Source: Aphrophora alni (taxonomy: Eukaryota; Arthropoda; Insecta; Hemiptera; Aphrophoridae). Taken from it: 64,000 nt of DNA. The first letter of the stretch is position 1, and the number at the start of each line of letters is the position of its first letter. The stretch covers positions 12,184,098 through 12,248,097 of the forward strand of contig OY740772.1 of the NCBI GenBank assembly GCA_963513935.1. The letters are read 5' to 3'. The notes below the pieces were generated by a model. The model was not told the origin of the DNA. It saw only the letters and a program-made list of their open reading frames with translations, and did not search any database. Position numbers and translations under genes: made by a program. Shown piece by piece: positions 23,431 through 36,256 of this stretch.

Positions 23431-26059
23431 ATACATGAATTCTTTATTTAAGACAAAATAAAACAAACCTGAACACAATTTAAACAAAACTAGAAACAAA
23501 ATAAGAACAATTAAACTATTATTCGAAGTAAAAACAACGTAAAACGTAATAAACGCAACTTAAAAAAAAATCTTAATAACAACTATTTAAAATTTGACAA
23601 TTTAGAATAAAATTTTATAAACCAATCAAATATAATAATTCTTTTTAATATTAATACAATATTTTCATTAAATATAAAAAGTTAGTATGCATTCACATAT
23701 CATACATTGCATAAAACAACAAATCACACTGGTTAGTTCACATCTTGAAGATGTACATATTATGTTCTTATAGATTTATGGAACTGATCTATCGATTTTA
23801 GATAATCCGAAAGCGAGTTCCATAAGCGACAGGCTATTACAATGAAAGATTTGTTATAAATACTTTTAAATTTTGAGAATTTTTTAAGCCCCGTCTAGTG
23901 CTTTTACTGATGTTTAAGGCAAAGACAAACCTTATTGCAGAACCTTGTTTGTAGACTCATTAAAATATAACAGGTTAAATCATTTCATTATAAAAGAAAT
24001 ATCTATTCGATTGTGAATAGATGCATTAGAAAGTTTGTGCAATAAAGTTTCTTTATTTTCAATTGCAAAACAATCCAGAAACGGGGTGCGGTATTTTTAG
24101 CACACTCTGTACACTGATATACAAAAATTAAAACAAAGCACGTTTTAACCTCGTCTTTTACTACTCCAATTTATTTTGTTTCCCCCCCATAAAACATCCC
24201 AGTTGAACTAATCGGGGCCACATAAACTATCGTGTTTTAGATTGTGTGTCAGTATGTTATGTGTAAACGTCAAACCTGAATGTGAAGTAGGTTCCATTGG
24301 CTGTCAACTTGACCCCAACACAAAGTTCCGCGAGATCACCGACAAGTCACGGCTGTTTACATAATTTTCATACGTTTTAGATTTAAAGACGTTTTAATCT
24401 TAGGCTAACAATCAGTAAAAGTTTTAAAAATAAGGGTAAGTTTTTTATATTTTTGATGTCGAATATATATATAAAGGTCAAGCGTGTACTAAAACTTCAC
24501 GACTTGGGTAGGCATATAAAGTCGAAGTCTAGTAAGCAGTCTAGCCTCAACATATTAATTTCTCCGTCAAATAAACAAACACATTCCTAATCAGAATGAC
24601 TTCTAGTTTTATTTGATACCCTGCATATAATATTTACAATTTTTTTTTTCAAATTCCGTAGTTTTTGCCCCTTAATTACCACAAGATCTTTTTTTTTTTT
24701 ACCATTATATTTTTCCAATACATAGAACAATACAAAGAGTATAAATACAATGTTTTAAATATATATGATTTATCGTTTTGTCTGTGTAGACGGGTTGCGA
24801 CTTACAGAGAAAGAGAGAGAGACGTAAATTATAAGGGTCAATGGTTTTGCCTACAGACCCTAATAGAGAGAAATCAATGAGAATACAATCAATCTTTTAA
24901 TGACTATTCAATTGTTTGTCTCACATCTCCCAAAAAGTGTTTTTAAAACTTGTACGCATTTCTAATTGTGTGATTAAATTAAGTTGTATTCGTCGTACAA
25001 AAAAACTATAATAAATGATTTCCCACTGAAATTTAATTTCAAATCCAAATAACCTTTTTTTTTTTTAGAATTGTAGGTCACGTAGTGTTCAAATTAGAGA
25101 TGGGATTTGATATCTGACACTTTAAACAAAATGAATAGAATTTAAATGCAAAGTTTGAAATACTGGATTTATCGTCTTGTCAGTGTAAGACGGACAGACA
25201 CGCGTGTGGAATTATAAGAGTTCTTGGTTTTACCTACAGAACCTACCATAAAATCAATGCATTAACTTTCCCACTGTCTAAACAAAATTAAAAACACAAC
25301 AAAATAGTCATCAAAAATGTCAAAGAGTTGTCAGTAAAAATGAACTGTGGTTGTTATTTATTTAAAAAAAAATTGTTTAAACTTGCTTTGCTCACACTCA
25401 CAAACATCGTAAAACGTGTTTGATTAAACTCGAGCTTCTAATGACGCGGTCAAAGTTCATTTTTATTTTTCTCAATTATTCTTAAACAGTAAACTATTTC
25501 ACGTGATATACATAACTTTCCCCACATACATGTAATAACCTAAAAACTGGGAAAAAAACTTTTTCATTAATTAAACTGTTAATACCCTCACCTACGATGA
25601 TAAACTTTCTGCATAACTTTTAAAAATCCCGAAGAACCAACAAATTATGCGGACCAAAAATTTTTTTCCCCCCCGTTTTCTCCCAATATTTCAAGAGAAC
25701 AGAAATAAAACAGTTTGCAAGGATTTCTCAGTTAATAAGAAGTAGCACTTATTCCTTACTTGGTAAGAACTACTTGTTAGAAGTAAATCCAATGACAAGA
25801 TCACCGACCTAGAGGCTACATAATGATAGCCTTCCTGCTCCATGTGAACACGACCTTAGCTGAGGTTACCCTATGGAAATACTTGCGTGTTTATAAACAG
25901 AGACTAGATACAGGGTGTTACTAAATATATGTACCTAAAGAAAAGATGTTGACTCTATTAGATAAATTATTAAATTTGTCTAATAGATTTTTTTTAAATA
26001 AATGTAGTACAAAAAAATTATTGTAGTATAAGAAAAAGTATTTATGGTTTTAGGGCTTA

Positions 26060-26250
26060 CTGAGTCCAAAAAAAAGTGGTTATTATATCTCTCTGAAATA
26101 CAGTCCAAATACCCGGACCGATTTTAATCAAATTAGGGCATATTTTGGACAAATTTCCAGATTTTATTTAGTTTTATTATTATTTTGATAACTCAAAATT
26201 TAAAGGAAGCTCCCCAATTCATGGTCAAGGAATATACCCTGTAAGGATAT
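26060..26250 (+). mobile_element. Alpha-family fragment
   Basis: Contains TGAGTCCAAAAAAAAGTGG, CCGGACCGATTTTAATCAAA and GATAACTCAAAATTTAAAGG. Confidence 0.5.
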
Positions 26251-26639
26251 ATTGCCCGCCATCTTTCAAAAAACCCAATTTCTAAAATAAATATTTAAAA
26301 AAATAATTAATCGGTCTCACGAGAGTTAAAGGAAATGTAGTTTTAAATTTGTATGATTTGGTTACAATATTAAGGAAATGTGCAGATGATTGACCCAAAT
26401 CCATCCACAAAAACGTAAGTAAAAATTTAACTATAAAATATAACCTAACATAACCTTGACTGCCGTCACTCAAATTGTACAGCTTTAGAAGCGACTTCTA
26501 ATATCGTCTAAACATATTTACTACGATAAAAATTAGGAGTAATAATTTTTTTTAAGTAAAAATAAAATACCAATCAAATTTCGTTCAAAAAAATATCACC
26601 AATTTATGTCTTCATACAGAGCATAAAAATGAAACGGTT

Positions 26640-26750
26640 AAAAAAACTGTAATTTTGTAATATAACCTTTGTTTTTTCTGAAAAAAAAAAACGAAACTGT
26701 AATTTTGTAATAAAACCTTTGTTTTTCTAAAAACAAAAAAACTTGTAACC
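26640..26750 (+). repeat. Two-copy tandem duplication, about 52 bp
   Basis: ACTGTAATTTTGTAATATAA then CCTTTGTTTTT is followed directly by ACTGTAATTTTGTAATAAAA then CCTTTGTTTTT. Confidence 0.7.
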
Positions 26751-27223
26751 ACTCAGATTGAAACCATCACGTAACAGTTTTATTGGTCTTCTAAGAACCA
26801 ATCATCAAAAATTATGAAGTTATTACAGCACTTATAAAAGCTTGATAGACTTCTCATCAGTGTAAAATATTTTATCTTTGCTTGTTAAAATTTCAATTAA
26901 AACGAACAATCAATTATTTACAACCGAGTTTAACGGCCTGATTAAACTGAACCATTAAGTAATGACGATTTTTAGTATCTAAGTTTTTTTCACCGAATTG
27001 TAATATTTCGATGAATGAGGTTCTCGCCTCGGTTAAACGTAAAATCTATTTATTTGGATGGGCAGACAGTACTGTGGGTCTGCTATGGTGTCATCTTTGT
27101 GCAAATGACAAGTTTAAATTTGTTTTAAGGGAAAACGTTTCCTGTCATCATCACCTTATAAAATAATGACTTTAATCATTAGTGTAGTAAAAGAACAAGA
27201 GTTGTTTAAGAAAGACTTCATAA

Positions 27224-27452
<229 letters not shown>

Positions 27453-27475
27453 AACTGTAAAAAAGAAATATTTAT

Positions 27476-27625
27476 ATTATGGTCGGAGAAGAACAAGAAT
27501 TGTTTAAGTTAGACTTGATGGGAAATATGAAAGAGAGGGATCTAACCCAAGAATACATGAAAACCAGTGTAGATCCAGTAAGCTTCATCGGGAATGCCAA
27601 ACCTGTACAAACTAGTGTGCTCTTC
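27476..27625 (+). mobile_element. Beta-family repeat copy next to the GA array
   Basis: GGTCGGAGAAGAACAAGAAT, GGGATCTAACCCAAGAATAC, GTGTAGATCCAGTAAGCTTC and GGGAATGCCAAACC. Confidence 0.6.
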
Positions 27626-27940
27626 CGAGCGTAAGGTTTAGCGTTGTCTGGTATTGTGGAATTAGAAGGCGGATGAGTAGAACAGGAAGTTATCATCCAT
27701 TCCTTTTGTAAATAAAGAATCCAGGAAGGAAAATGATTAAGAAATAGTTAAGGAAGAAGCATTTTGAGTAACTAGCTAGAGGAGGGAGGGGGTTTCAAAC
27801 AGTCTTTCTGCACAGACCTGATGAGGGAAGAATTAGTCTTCAGGGATGCAAAGAAAGCTTTTTTCTTGTAGTTTAAAAACAAAAACATCTCGGTCATCAT
27901 CACTTTGTAAATGAACGGAAACTCTTTAAAATGGCCGCCA

Positions 27941-28517
27941 TTTTCCAATATTGCTGCCAAATATTTAATTTCTTACGGGGACCACTATTGTGGTGTTTTA
28001 GGATTCTGTATCAAATTTAAAAAAATTTTAATCTTGGTTATTGTTTGATAAACCTATTCGTTTAGGAGTAATCGGCGCTTAAAGTGTCAAACATTTCGCG
28101 TTTAAAGTATTTTCAGACTGCTCATACTTGCCATTGTTGAATCAAGTAATTAGGCATAGTTTAGGATGTGTAAATACTAATGTAAGGCTATTTAATTATA
28201 TACTTAGCTTACACTAAATTCTAGAATTTCTTTATTTCTTGCAAAAATATTTTGTAGTGCTAAATTAGTACATACACATCCTAGACTATGCTTAGATTTA
28301 CATTTTTATCTTGATTCCAAAATGGAAGTATGGGTCTTCTGAAAATACTTTAAACGTGAAATGTTTGACACTTTAAGCGCCGATTACTCCTAAACGAGTA
28401 GGTTTATCAAACAATAACCAAAATTTAAAAAGTCTTCAAATATTAACCTGAAACAAAAACACCACAAAAATAGGGGTTCCTATAAGAAATTAAATAGTTG
28501 GCAGCCATATTGGAAAA
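27941..28517. mobile_element. Large near-perfect foldback element
   Basis: The two halves are reverse complements over about 250 bp each, centred near 28228. Left TTTAGGAGTAATCGGCGCTT (28061) pairs with right AAGCGCCGATTACTCCTAAA (28375). Outward, CCAATATTGCTGCCAA pairs with TTGGCAGCCATATTGG. There is no coding frame. This is a MITE or foldback transposon; a related sequence lies at 19.37-19.57 kb. Confidence 0.85.
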
Positions 28518-29033
28518 TAGTTACTCTTTTTCACAGTTTAAAAACAGAAACTGTTTTATAGTTTCCACTATAAAATAATCCCCCTTTATATGAGAAAATA
28601 ATAAAAACATTTCAAAATGGCGGCCGTTTCAAACAGTTTTTCTCCAGTTCCTACCTGTCTGTTTTGGTGAATATTAATCCCCAAGATCGACATCGGCAAA
28701 CCAGAGGCTACACAAAAGAAATGTCGAGTGTTTTTGCGAACCCAAGACTAATTTACTGCAATAAATCATTTTCCATCAATACTCCCACAACTGGACAGGA
28801 CGGGACGTCATGCTCAGATGGTTTCCTTAATTGGCTTAAAGCAGAAGTTTTGTAGTTGTTCGCAAATCGAGCATTCTGTTCACACGGTTGAAGGCTGTTA
28901 TTAGACAAAGTGGAAGAGAATTGCATCGTGTTATGTTGGTTACAAGAAAACTGTTTACCTCAGGTTCTCTTTACCTACCTAGTATACGTAATAATAGGGT
29001 TATAAATAATTGATAAAATAAAATTTGCAAAAA

Positions 29034-29150
29034 TATTGCACAAACTTTCTCACTCACCCATTCCAAAAATCAAATAAAAACCTATCAAAAGTATTCATCA
29101 CGAAAAATTTCAGTTTGGTAGTAAAAATTGAGCCATGGACTCAATGTATG
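29034..29150 (-). mobile_element. Alpha-family end fragment
   Basis: TTGCACAAACTTTCTCACTC, then AAATAAAAACCTATCAAAAG and GTATTCATCACG, matching the outer end of the 38.0-kb copy. Confidence 0.55.
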
Positions 29151-29989
29151 TATAAAATGTATATATATACATAAATTTACGTATATATGTCATAAACGTA
29201 CTCTCGACATAAATCGAGTTTATAATGACAGCAGTCAATATTTAGCATTTCGGCTCGAAAACTGTACCCATACGACAGGATTAAACAAAATAAAATCCAA
29301 AATTTCCCCCCTAAAACTTTTAAAATATCTCGTACAGTTTCTAAATGACGCCTAAAAATCACTGAACAATGTCATTTAATCGACCTGACTTTCCCACCAC
29401 CCTGTAGGTACATCCTAATCCATATTCTATAATTAACTAAAACGTTCTATCCATAAACAGATGGTCTACCCATCTATTTCTTGCATCTATTATATATTTA
29501 TAATATTTTAATAATCGACTCGCCAGCTGGGTTCGTCAACCGTAACCACCCACTTATGAGCTATACTTAACAGAATGTGTTTCCTATCATCAAATACATT
29601 GCAACATTCTTACAACAAGCGTGTGGGAATCTTTACTATTTCTGTCAGTTTTAATTTCTTAATTGTACCAGTAGATGATTCCCCCTCCCCATAGTTTAGA
29701 TAATAAACCAGTTAAATATATTTTCTCCCACATACCTTTTAGATGAAAGTCTAATTTGTGTTCCAGTGTTATCGGGTTCATTAACTTTACTAGGAAAATA
29801 ATCTTTCTTCCTTTTTGGAATAATTTAAACAATCTATTCATAAATTAAATTGCAGCTAATTTAATTTAAAATAACGTAAACTTTTTCCCATTATATTAAT
29901 TCACAAAAATTACCCCAAAAAATCTATAATATTTTTACGTGAAAACAATCTGTAATAATGGATTTTTTAAGATCAGTAATGTCTTCCCA

Positions 29990-30300
29990 TATAAAGAAAT
30001 GTATATGATGGGGCAAAAGATTAATTTAAATTTTTGACTGGATCCGTTTCTGTGGTCCAAGAGACAAAAAAAAAAAAGTTTTATGTCTACAGACCAAACA
30101 CGAAGACTGATTGTAATAGAATTTTATAATTGTTTATATTTAAGTTACATTCCAGGATTTCTTTCTCATTTCTTCGATATCTAGACATTTCGAGCTACCT
30201 TTTATAACAGAAACAGAAGATTACACTGCTTCTTTTAATCGTCTTTGATCAAATTTTACTCAGCTACCTCTAAGCCTAAATAAAATTGTTGAAATCTGTA
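29990..30300 (+). mobile_element. Alpha-family fragment
   Basis: Contains AAAGAAATGTATATGATGGG with GCAAAAGATTAATTT, then CAGACCAAACACGAAGACTG and TCTTTGATCAAATTTTACTC. It is strongly diverged. Confidence 0.4.
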
Positions 30301-30363
30301 TAAAATGCCGGGTCGTGAGTTAACTGTAAAAAATAAAAAATTTACCATTGTAACTATTATACA

Positions 30364-30700
30364 TTTTAAAAGAGGCCCGGAAATATAAGGTATTAAATTT
30401 AGGTTATAAATGGTAATCAGTTTAAAAGAGGTCCGGAACTGTAGTGTATTAAAATCAGGGAAAAAGTAGTTATCAGTTTTAAAAGATGTCCGGAATTATA
30501 ATGTATTAAATTCAGGTTATAAATGGTAATCACTTTAAAAGAGGCCCGGAACTGTAATGTATTAAAATCAGGGATTATGTAGTTATCACTTTTAAAAGAT
30601 GTCCGGAATTATAATGTATTAAATTTAGGTTATACATAACAGCAATTAGTTTAAAAGAGGCCCGTAAGTATAAGGTATTAAAATTACGCTATACCTCTAT
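30364..30700 (+). repeat. Six-copy tandem array, about 57-bp unit, alternating subtypes
   Basis: Units begin at AAAAGAG/AAAAGAT at 30368, 30424, 30481, 30537, 30594 and 30653. Copies 2 and 4 share GGAACTGTAGTGTATTAAAA-type sequence while copies 3 and 5 share GATGTCCGGAATTATAATG, so the array grew as an approximately 113-bp dimer. It ends about 170 bp before the transposase relic and may be its subterminal region. Confidence 0.85.
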
Positions 30701-30865
30701 GTAAAATGATTTAAATCATTTCAACCATTGTTGTACACTATTTTATGTTGGCAAACCTGGATCAGCGGATTGTTAATTGTTTACTTATACTTGCTAATGT
30801 GACTTGTTATTCAATTCCAAAACATCATTTTGCACAGTTTTACTCTGTTAATTGTACATTTAAAC

Positions 30866-31660
30866 ATGCGTACTGCAGTACAAGAACTGATGATGTTTAC
30901 TGTCGAAAACTTCAATAAATATGGTTGTTACAAACAGCACAGAGAAGCGTTTCTTGTAAAGTTTTGTAAAGAAGCTCCAGTGAAAAGTGTTATTCAGACG
31001 ATTTGGTAAACTGGCTCAGTAAGGAACAAAAAAAACGTGAAAGGAACAAATCTGTTTTAACAGTATATACATACAAGACATTGAAGCTGCTATTATGGAA
31101 CTCCTGGTAAATTAACTAGTCAAACTGCGGTTCATCCCATACTGCTGTAATGAACATTCTTAAATTGTATTCATACACAATGCATGTTATAAACTAACTT
31201 TCTCAAGACTATGAAAACAGAATTCAATAATGTGTTGGGTTTACAAGACTAATAAGAAATAATATTGCAATTTTAAATAAAGTTTTCTTTACTGACGATG
31301 CTTGGTTTCACTTGAAACTATCATACTTGGAGTAATCATAATCCTCGTAACTTCATTGAATCCCCTTTACATCCACAAACATTGACCTTATGGTGGGCTA
31401 TATCAAGAAAAAAGATTATTGGTCCACAGTTCTTTGATGTGAACGCCGAGGCGTATCAAGAAATTATTCAACCATTCATTGGTCTGCTTGAAAAAGATGA
31501 GCGCTGCTGTTAGTTGCAGCAGAACGATGCAACTTATCATACCATGAATATGTTGCATGGCTTTTTTTAATGAAAGAATTATTTACAAAGGACTTTGTCC
31601 ACCGAGATATTCTGATTTGTTTTATTTGAAATTTTTCTGGTTTTGGTCACAAGTCGTCAC
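30866..31660 (+). pseudogene. Decayed Tc1/mariner-superfamily transposase
   Basis: This was a DNA transposase and is now broken. From ATG 30866 the first 47 codons give the typical N-terminal helix-turn-helix style region (FTVENFNKYG, KEAPVKSVIQTIW), interrupted by TAA at 31007. The catalytic core follows: FTDDAWFH near 31288 (first Asp), a Trp-Ala-Ile-Ser-Arg-Lys-Lys-Ile-Ile-Gly-Pro stretch near 31395, QQNDATYHT near 31520 (second Asp) and PPRYSDL near 31600 (third Asp position, in a shifted frame). The order and spacing suit DD34D/mariner-like insect elements. It has multiple stops and at least one frameshift, so it is non-functional. Confidence 0.82.
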
Positions 31661-32445
31661 GTTGCACCAAAATTGTAACGAAATCAGTAGAACATGTTTT
31701 AAAAGATTTGATCTTTTCGTAACAGTTCCACGGACGATTATGGTGTCCTTTCGAATTACCATTGACATTTTTGGGTCCTCAGAGAAAAAACTTATCAATA
31801 TCGAAATTTGGAGCTTTGATCTTACGTCTTTGAACGAATAAAAACCCTCTACATGATCAAAAAATGCCGATTTACCTAATTTGATAAAAATCTGTCCACC
31901 TGTTTTGTCTGTAAAGCGCATAGTTAACCGCAAAACGCAAATTATAAACAATTAATCGTAATAAAAAAAAAACTTACCCACTTCAGTTAACACAGATTTT
32001 CCAATAATCCGCTAATAGAATTTCACCTCAGATATTTAAAATATGTTTAACAACTCTTTCAAATTGTAACGGTACAACTGATGGACCATTGTAAACAGTG
32101 GACAAAGGAGTAGTCGAAGAAGAAGAAGAAGAAGAATACAAAAAGTGCAGGACCAGTTATTGGTACAGTTGTTGTTCCTTGGTATAATGGCAAGGTAGAT
32201 CGATTGTTGAAAATATCGATAACCCTGATTCAGCAACGTCGCGCTTCGGTATAAATCAATAATCGCAATAGAGATCAATAAAGGTCGAATTGTGCAAGCT
32301 GCCAAAACACCAGATGCGTTACTCTGGTTGATCCGTTAGGTTGACAAAACACCGGAGAATACGGATTCGCGATGTAAGGATGTGGACGATACTTACTCCA
32401 ATTATTAAGAGTGTACATTACCACGAGGATGAAAACATATGGGCT

Positions 32446-33924
32446 TCATCTTGGTACTTACCCAGCCCCATCATACAATGTAATACGAACAGATCCTCTA
32501 AATATAACGCCCTAAAGGTGGTTGGCTAGTTGGCAATATTAAATTATTTTGATAGATCAAAGGATCTTATCCGAAGTTAAAAACATCATGTTTTCTAAAT
32601 CTCTTAATTGTGTAAATCACTACTTACTTGACGTCTGTTGTGTATATATTGGAAAATCTCCACTCGCTTCGCTCGTGTCAGTGTCTCGGCTTTCTCGATC
32701 CTCGAGGTGTGAATGAGCAGCCACTCGCCACATGCATGTCGGTCACTCTGCCCTAACCAATGTCGTAACGTGACGAATATCACATTTTCTTGGAGAGGTG
32801 AGGGTTAGGTTAGGTTACGTTAGGTTAGGTTAGGTTAGGTTAGGTTAGGTTAGGTTAGGTTACAATAACATTTTTTACAATAACTGCGCTATTTGTCATC
32901 GTACATACATTACTATCATAGATGCGGAAATGAAATTTTTTAGTAGTGTATTATAAGTTGAATAACACACGAGAAATGAATAAAAACTGTTTAAAATGGC
33001 CGCCAATTTGACGTTTTCAAGTCGAGTTTTCTAAATTTCTTTCTAAATGAGCATATTATAGTCCTACAACCCCTTGTGCAACTCACTCATCTATACAAAT
33101 TCCAATCTGCTCCCAGATGAGTTTGAAATTTGACAAACTTATAGTTTTTAGCCTGTAACAAAGTTTAAATTTTACATTTCTTACCACTTAATAAAATCGG
33201 TGTATTCCTTTTTGGGGGGGGTCTATTGCAGGTAAACAGTAAGACTTATTAGACTGTACCAGCAGTCACGGATTTGGAGAGATCTACAAGTTTGTTTCTA
33301 TCACTTTTTCTTATCTCTATCGGTTATACCTTTGATACAGCTACATTTTTTTAAATTGTATGTAAATTAAGCTAGAATCATCAAATTTAGCACGCTTATG
33401 ACAGTTGGATGTGTCAGTACGACAGAAACATTTAATGATTGTAAATATCCTATCAATGTGTCAAAAATTAAATAATTTGTGGAAATTGTTATATACAATT
33501 TTGATCCCATGGCTCTTAAAACTCCTCCGATTTTTTACATTATACTCTTCGAACGAAGCGAGTTTAATTTACAAAACACTAAATTAGATACAGATTTCAA
33601 CTATTTATGTAATGGTAGCAAACCCCATTATGATGAAAAATAGCCAAGTTGTGGTAAAAAAAGCAATTTAGAACACTGTCTTCTCAAAACAAAAATGTGA
33701 TATTCGTATTGTTACGAGACCCGGCAGGACCGAAAAACTGACACGAGCGAAGCGAGTGGAGACTTTTTAATATATACACATCTACAAAGTTAGTTAGGGC
33801 CAAGAAGACGTCAAGAAAGTAGACATTTTCTAAGAAACCCAAAAGATCAACTTTTGGGCATTACATTTAGAGAATCTACTTGTATTAAATTTGATAATAG
33901 GGACTGGGTAATTACCACGATGAC
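32446..33924 (+). mobile_element. Gamma-family element with large terminal inverted repeats
   Basis: The left end reads CATCTTGGTACTTACCCAGC and the right end reads ACTGGGTAATTACCACGATG, inverted with a few mismatches. Further in, the left arm carries CCACTCGCTTCGCTCGTGTC (about 32660) and the right arm its inverse (about 33738), as well as inverted ATCACATTT blocks. The element is about 1.5 kb with arms of roughly 300 bp and no transposase-like frame, so it is non-autonomous. It contains the TTAGG array at 32803-32862. Internal sequence (for example GAGATCTACAAGTTTGTTTC at about 33279) recurs near 51.45 kb in another copy. Confidence 0.7.
32803..32862 (+). repeat. Interstitial TTAGG array
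   Basis: About 60 bp of GGTTA pentamers with one interruption (TTACG). TTAGG is the ancestral arthropod telomere repeat. Here it lies inside a gamma-family transposable element, so it is interstitial and probably carried by the element, not a chromosome end. Confidence 0.9.
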
Positions 33925-34333
33925 GCCGATCAGATTGAAAAAAAATTAATCGACATAATTAACTCTGTAACTTGCTCCATTACAGGCGATCTTATCTTTA
34001 CACTTAATTGTAGGTTAGGTTGTTGTCTTGTGCCGTTCTAGAAAATGGTTGAAACAAAGAATCTAACGGAAGCCCAAACAGAATGTCAGAGGACATGACC
34101 AGCCCGGAGGCCGGAGACTCGAACGTTCACCCTTCTCTGCAAACTTTACACACCTGCGAAAGTCCTGCCTACGCAAACAACGGTAGATCCTCAAGAGTGA
34201 TGATTTATGTACCATCCACAGCATCTACAGTTATACGAGACTGGCTATAAAATACACAATCAATTCATCTTACTTTCAACATAGATCCTGTTAGCTAGCA
34301 ACATTCCAATACTTTCTCACACACCCTGATAAC

Positions 34334-35045
34334 ATTGCACAAACTTTCAAACAAACTAACCGTCGCCAAATATTTTAGTTGAGTAGTTGAAACTAAAAAG
34401 TGAAAATGAACTATGGACGCCATCTTTAAAAATATATATATTTACGCATTTAACTAAAGAACTAAAATTACTTGAGCTTTAAACATATCCGCGCGGGGAA
34501 AATTGTATTTCATTTAAAATCGAGCATTACATGACGGTTATTTTTTCCAAATATTCCGAAATATATTAACTAACTTCCATTTTCCATACGGATTTGAATC
34601 ATTAAACTTTACATTTAACTAAAATTTGAACGAAATCGGTAACGCCGATTTTGAGAAATTACGTATTTTATAACAACTTCATGGCCGATGTCTTTCTTTT
34701 TAACGATATTACACCTACCGAATGTTTTGAAATGATCCCGACTAATGCGATTTGTCGGGATCCTCACAGGCTAAATTGATCAAAATCGACCAAACCGATT
34801 TATAAAAAATTGTAATTTTGTAGTTTTTTAGTGGCTACTACCTCCAAAATTTTGAGTTATGAAAAAAATTCCGGAAATATCGACAAAATAGCCCACACCT
34901 CATTTTATTCATAAAGGTACACGTGTTTGGGGTGAAAACAGACGTTTAACATCATTTCAAAACAACTTTTTCCCACTTGGGGGACCTTAAAACAGATATT
35001 TTCTAAAATAACTTGAAATAGATTTTGTGACCTATCACAAAGCTG
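34334..35045 (-). mobile_element. Alpha-family repeat
   Basis: It begins ATTGCACAAACTTTC and runs through GTGAAAATGAACTATGGACG, ATTTGAACGAAATCGGTAAC, TTTTGAGAAATTACGTATTT and TTTTGAGTTATGAAAAAAAT, to GTGACCTATCAC. It is one of the longest copies. The family has imperfectly matched ends (GAGAAAGTT-like) and no transposase frame. Confidence 0.6.
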
Positions 35046-35936
35046 TCTCTTAACTACGTACTTGTTAGAAAACAAAAATTAGGGATTACAAATTTCGATT
35101 TTTTTTTTCAAAACTCGCTCTGATGATTTGAATTTCTTTTTACAAAAATGTAGTCTTTAGGAACCTAAATGAAAATCGCATTGGTTATACCTTTTTTTAA
35201 AAAAAATCGGGTGTAATCAATTATAAAGGGGAAATTATCAAGGAGGCTGTCGTGAAAAATCATATTTCTCAAAATCTTCTTAAATAATTTCGATTAAATT
35301 TTGAGAGAAATGTGAAGATTTAAACCGAAGTCAATCAACGGCCAATATAATATTTCACAGAAAGTTTTGTTTCAACCGATCAATGTGTTTTGTTGGACTT
35401 TGGTGAGAATAAAAACTGTATTTATCACCATTTCCCTCAAAATGTGTCGTTTCAATATTTATCAATAAAACATCGTTAATATAGCCTATATATTTTTCCC
35501 CCTAGAATTAACCGTACTAATCTCTATAAAATCTTATCGAAAAATGAAGACTAGTGACCCAAAACCATGGTAACACAAACTTACGAGTCAGTAATATATT
35601 GAAAACTAAAATCTTGACCGAAATCAATTTCAAATAAAATTTACACACAGTACGAATTTATGAGCTTAACAAGTATAAGCTCTGTTTATAAATTAAACAC
35701 GTTAATAACGTTCTTTTTTCAGTTTGGAACTGTTAATTTTTTGTGAGTTTCCGCCAATTAAATTTTATTCAGTTTTCTCCAATGGTGTAAGAAAGGGTGT
35801 GCAATGTTTTTGTTGCGTTTATTAATTTCAATCGAAATCACTCGCAAGAGAGGTGTAAATTCAACCTAACCTGTTGGTGGAAGACCAATGACCTTGACTT
35901 TAACAGATTCTAATAAAAGCTAAGAAAGCATTGTTG

Positions 35937-36100
35937 AATATATATGCCGCGACCACACCGATATGTTTCACGTAACTGTAACCAAGAGAATCCAGGTCGT
36001 TGCCGTCGATTAGAACGTTCCTCGCCGATTCTTCTCATAATGTATTTCTCGTCAGTCCGCGAGACAGTCACCACAGTCCGCGTTCCTTCGCCGGTATCCA
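35937..36100. promoter_or_regulatory. CpG-dense patch, possible distant promoter or non-coding exon
   Basis: In an AT-rich setting this stretch is unusually rich in CpG and G+C (CCGCGACC, GTTGCCGTCG, CCTCGCCG, GTCCGCGAGACAG, TTCGCCGG). It has TCAGT motifs resembling arthropod initiators and a GT dinucleotide after TTCGCCG that could act as a donor. It lies about 4 kb upstream of the coding start and on the right side for an upstream exon. It could equally be the remnant of a GC-richer element; nothing proves transcription. Confidence 0.2.
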
Positions 36101-36238
36101 AAAACTTTGTCTTTAAATAAAAAAATAACGGTTCCCAGTGATTACAGTGGAAAATGATTGCTATTATTTATTTAGTGACTTGTGCACGAAGGTGTTAAAA
36201 AAGAGTGTTGCTTAATGTATTGTTTTGGAGACTTTAAT

Positions 36239-36256
36239 GGTAGGTTAGGTTAGGTG
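36239..36256 (+). repeat. Short TTAGG block
   Basis: Three TTAGG units, about 140 bp after the CpG-dense patch. Confidence 0.65.

Noticed and set aside
24465..24560. TATATAAAG / CATATAAAG promoter-like sequence
   Set aside because: TATA-like strings are expected by chance in such AT-rich DNA, and no coding exon or good donor follows.
32803..32862. Chromosome end / true telomere
   Set aside because: The TTAGG array is short, lies inside a transposable element and is flanked by unique sequence on both sides.
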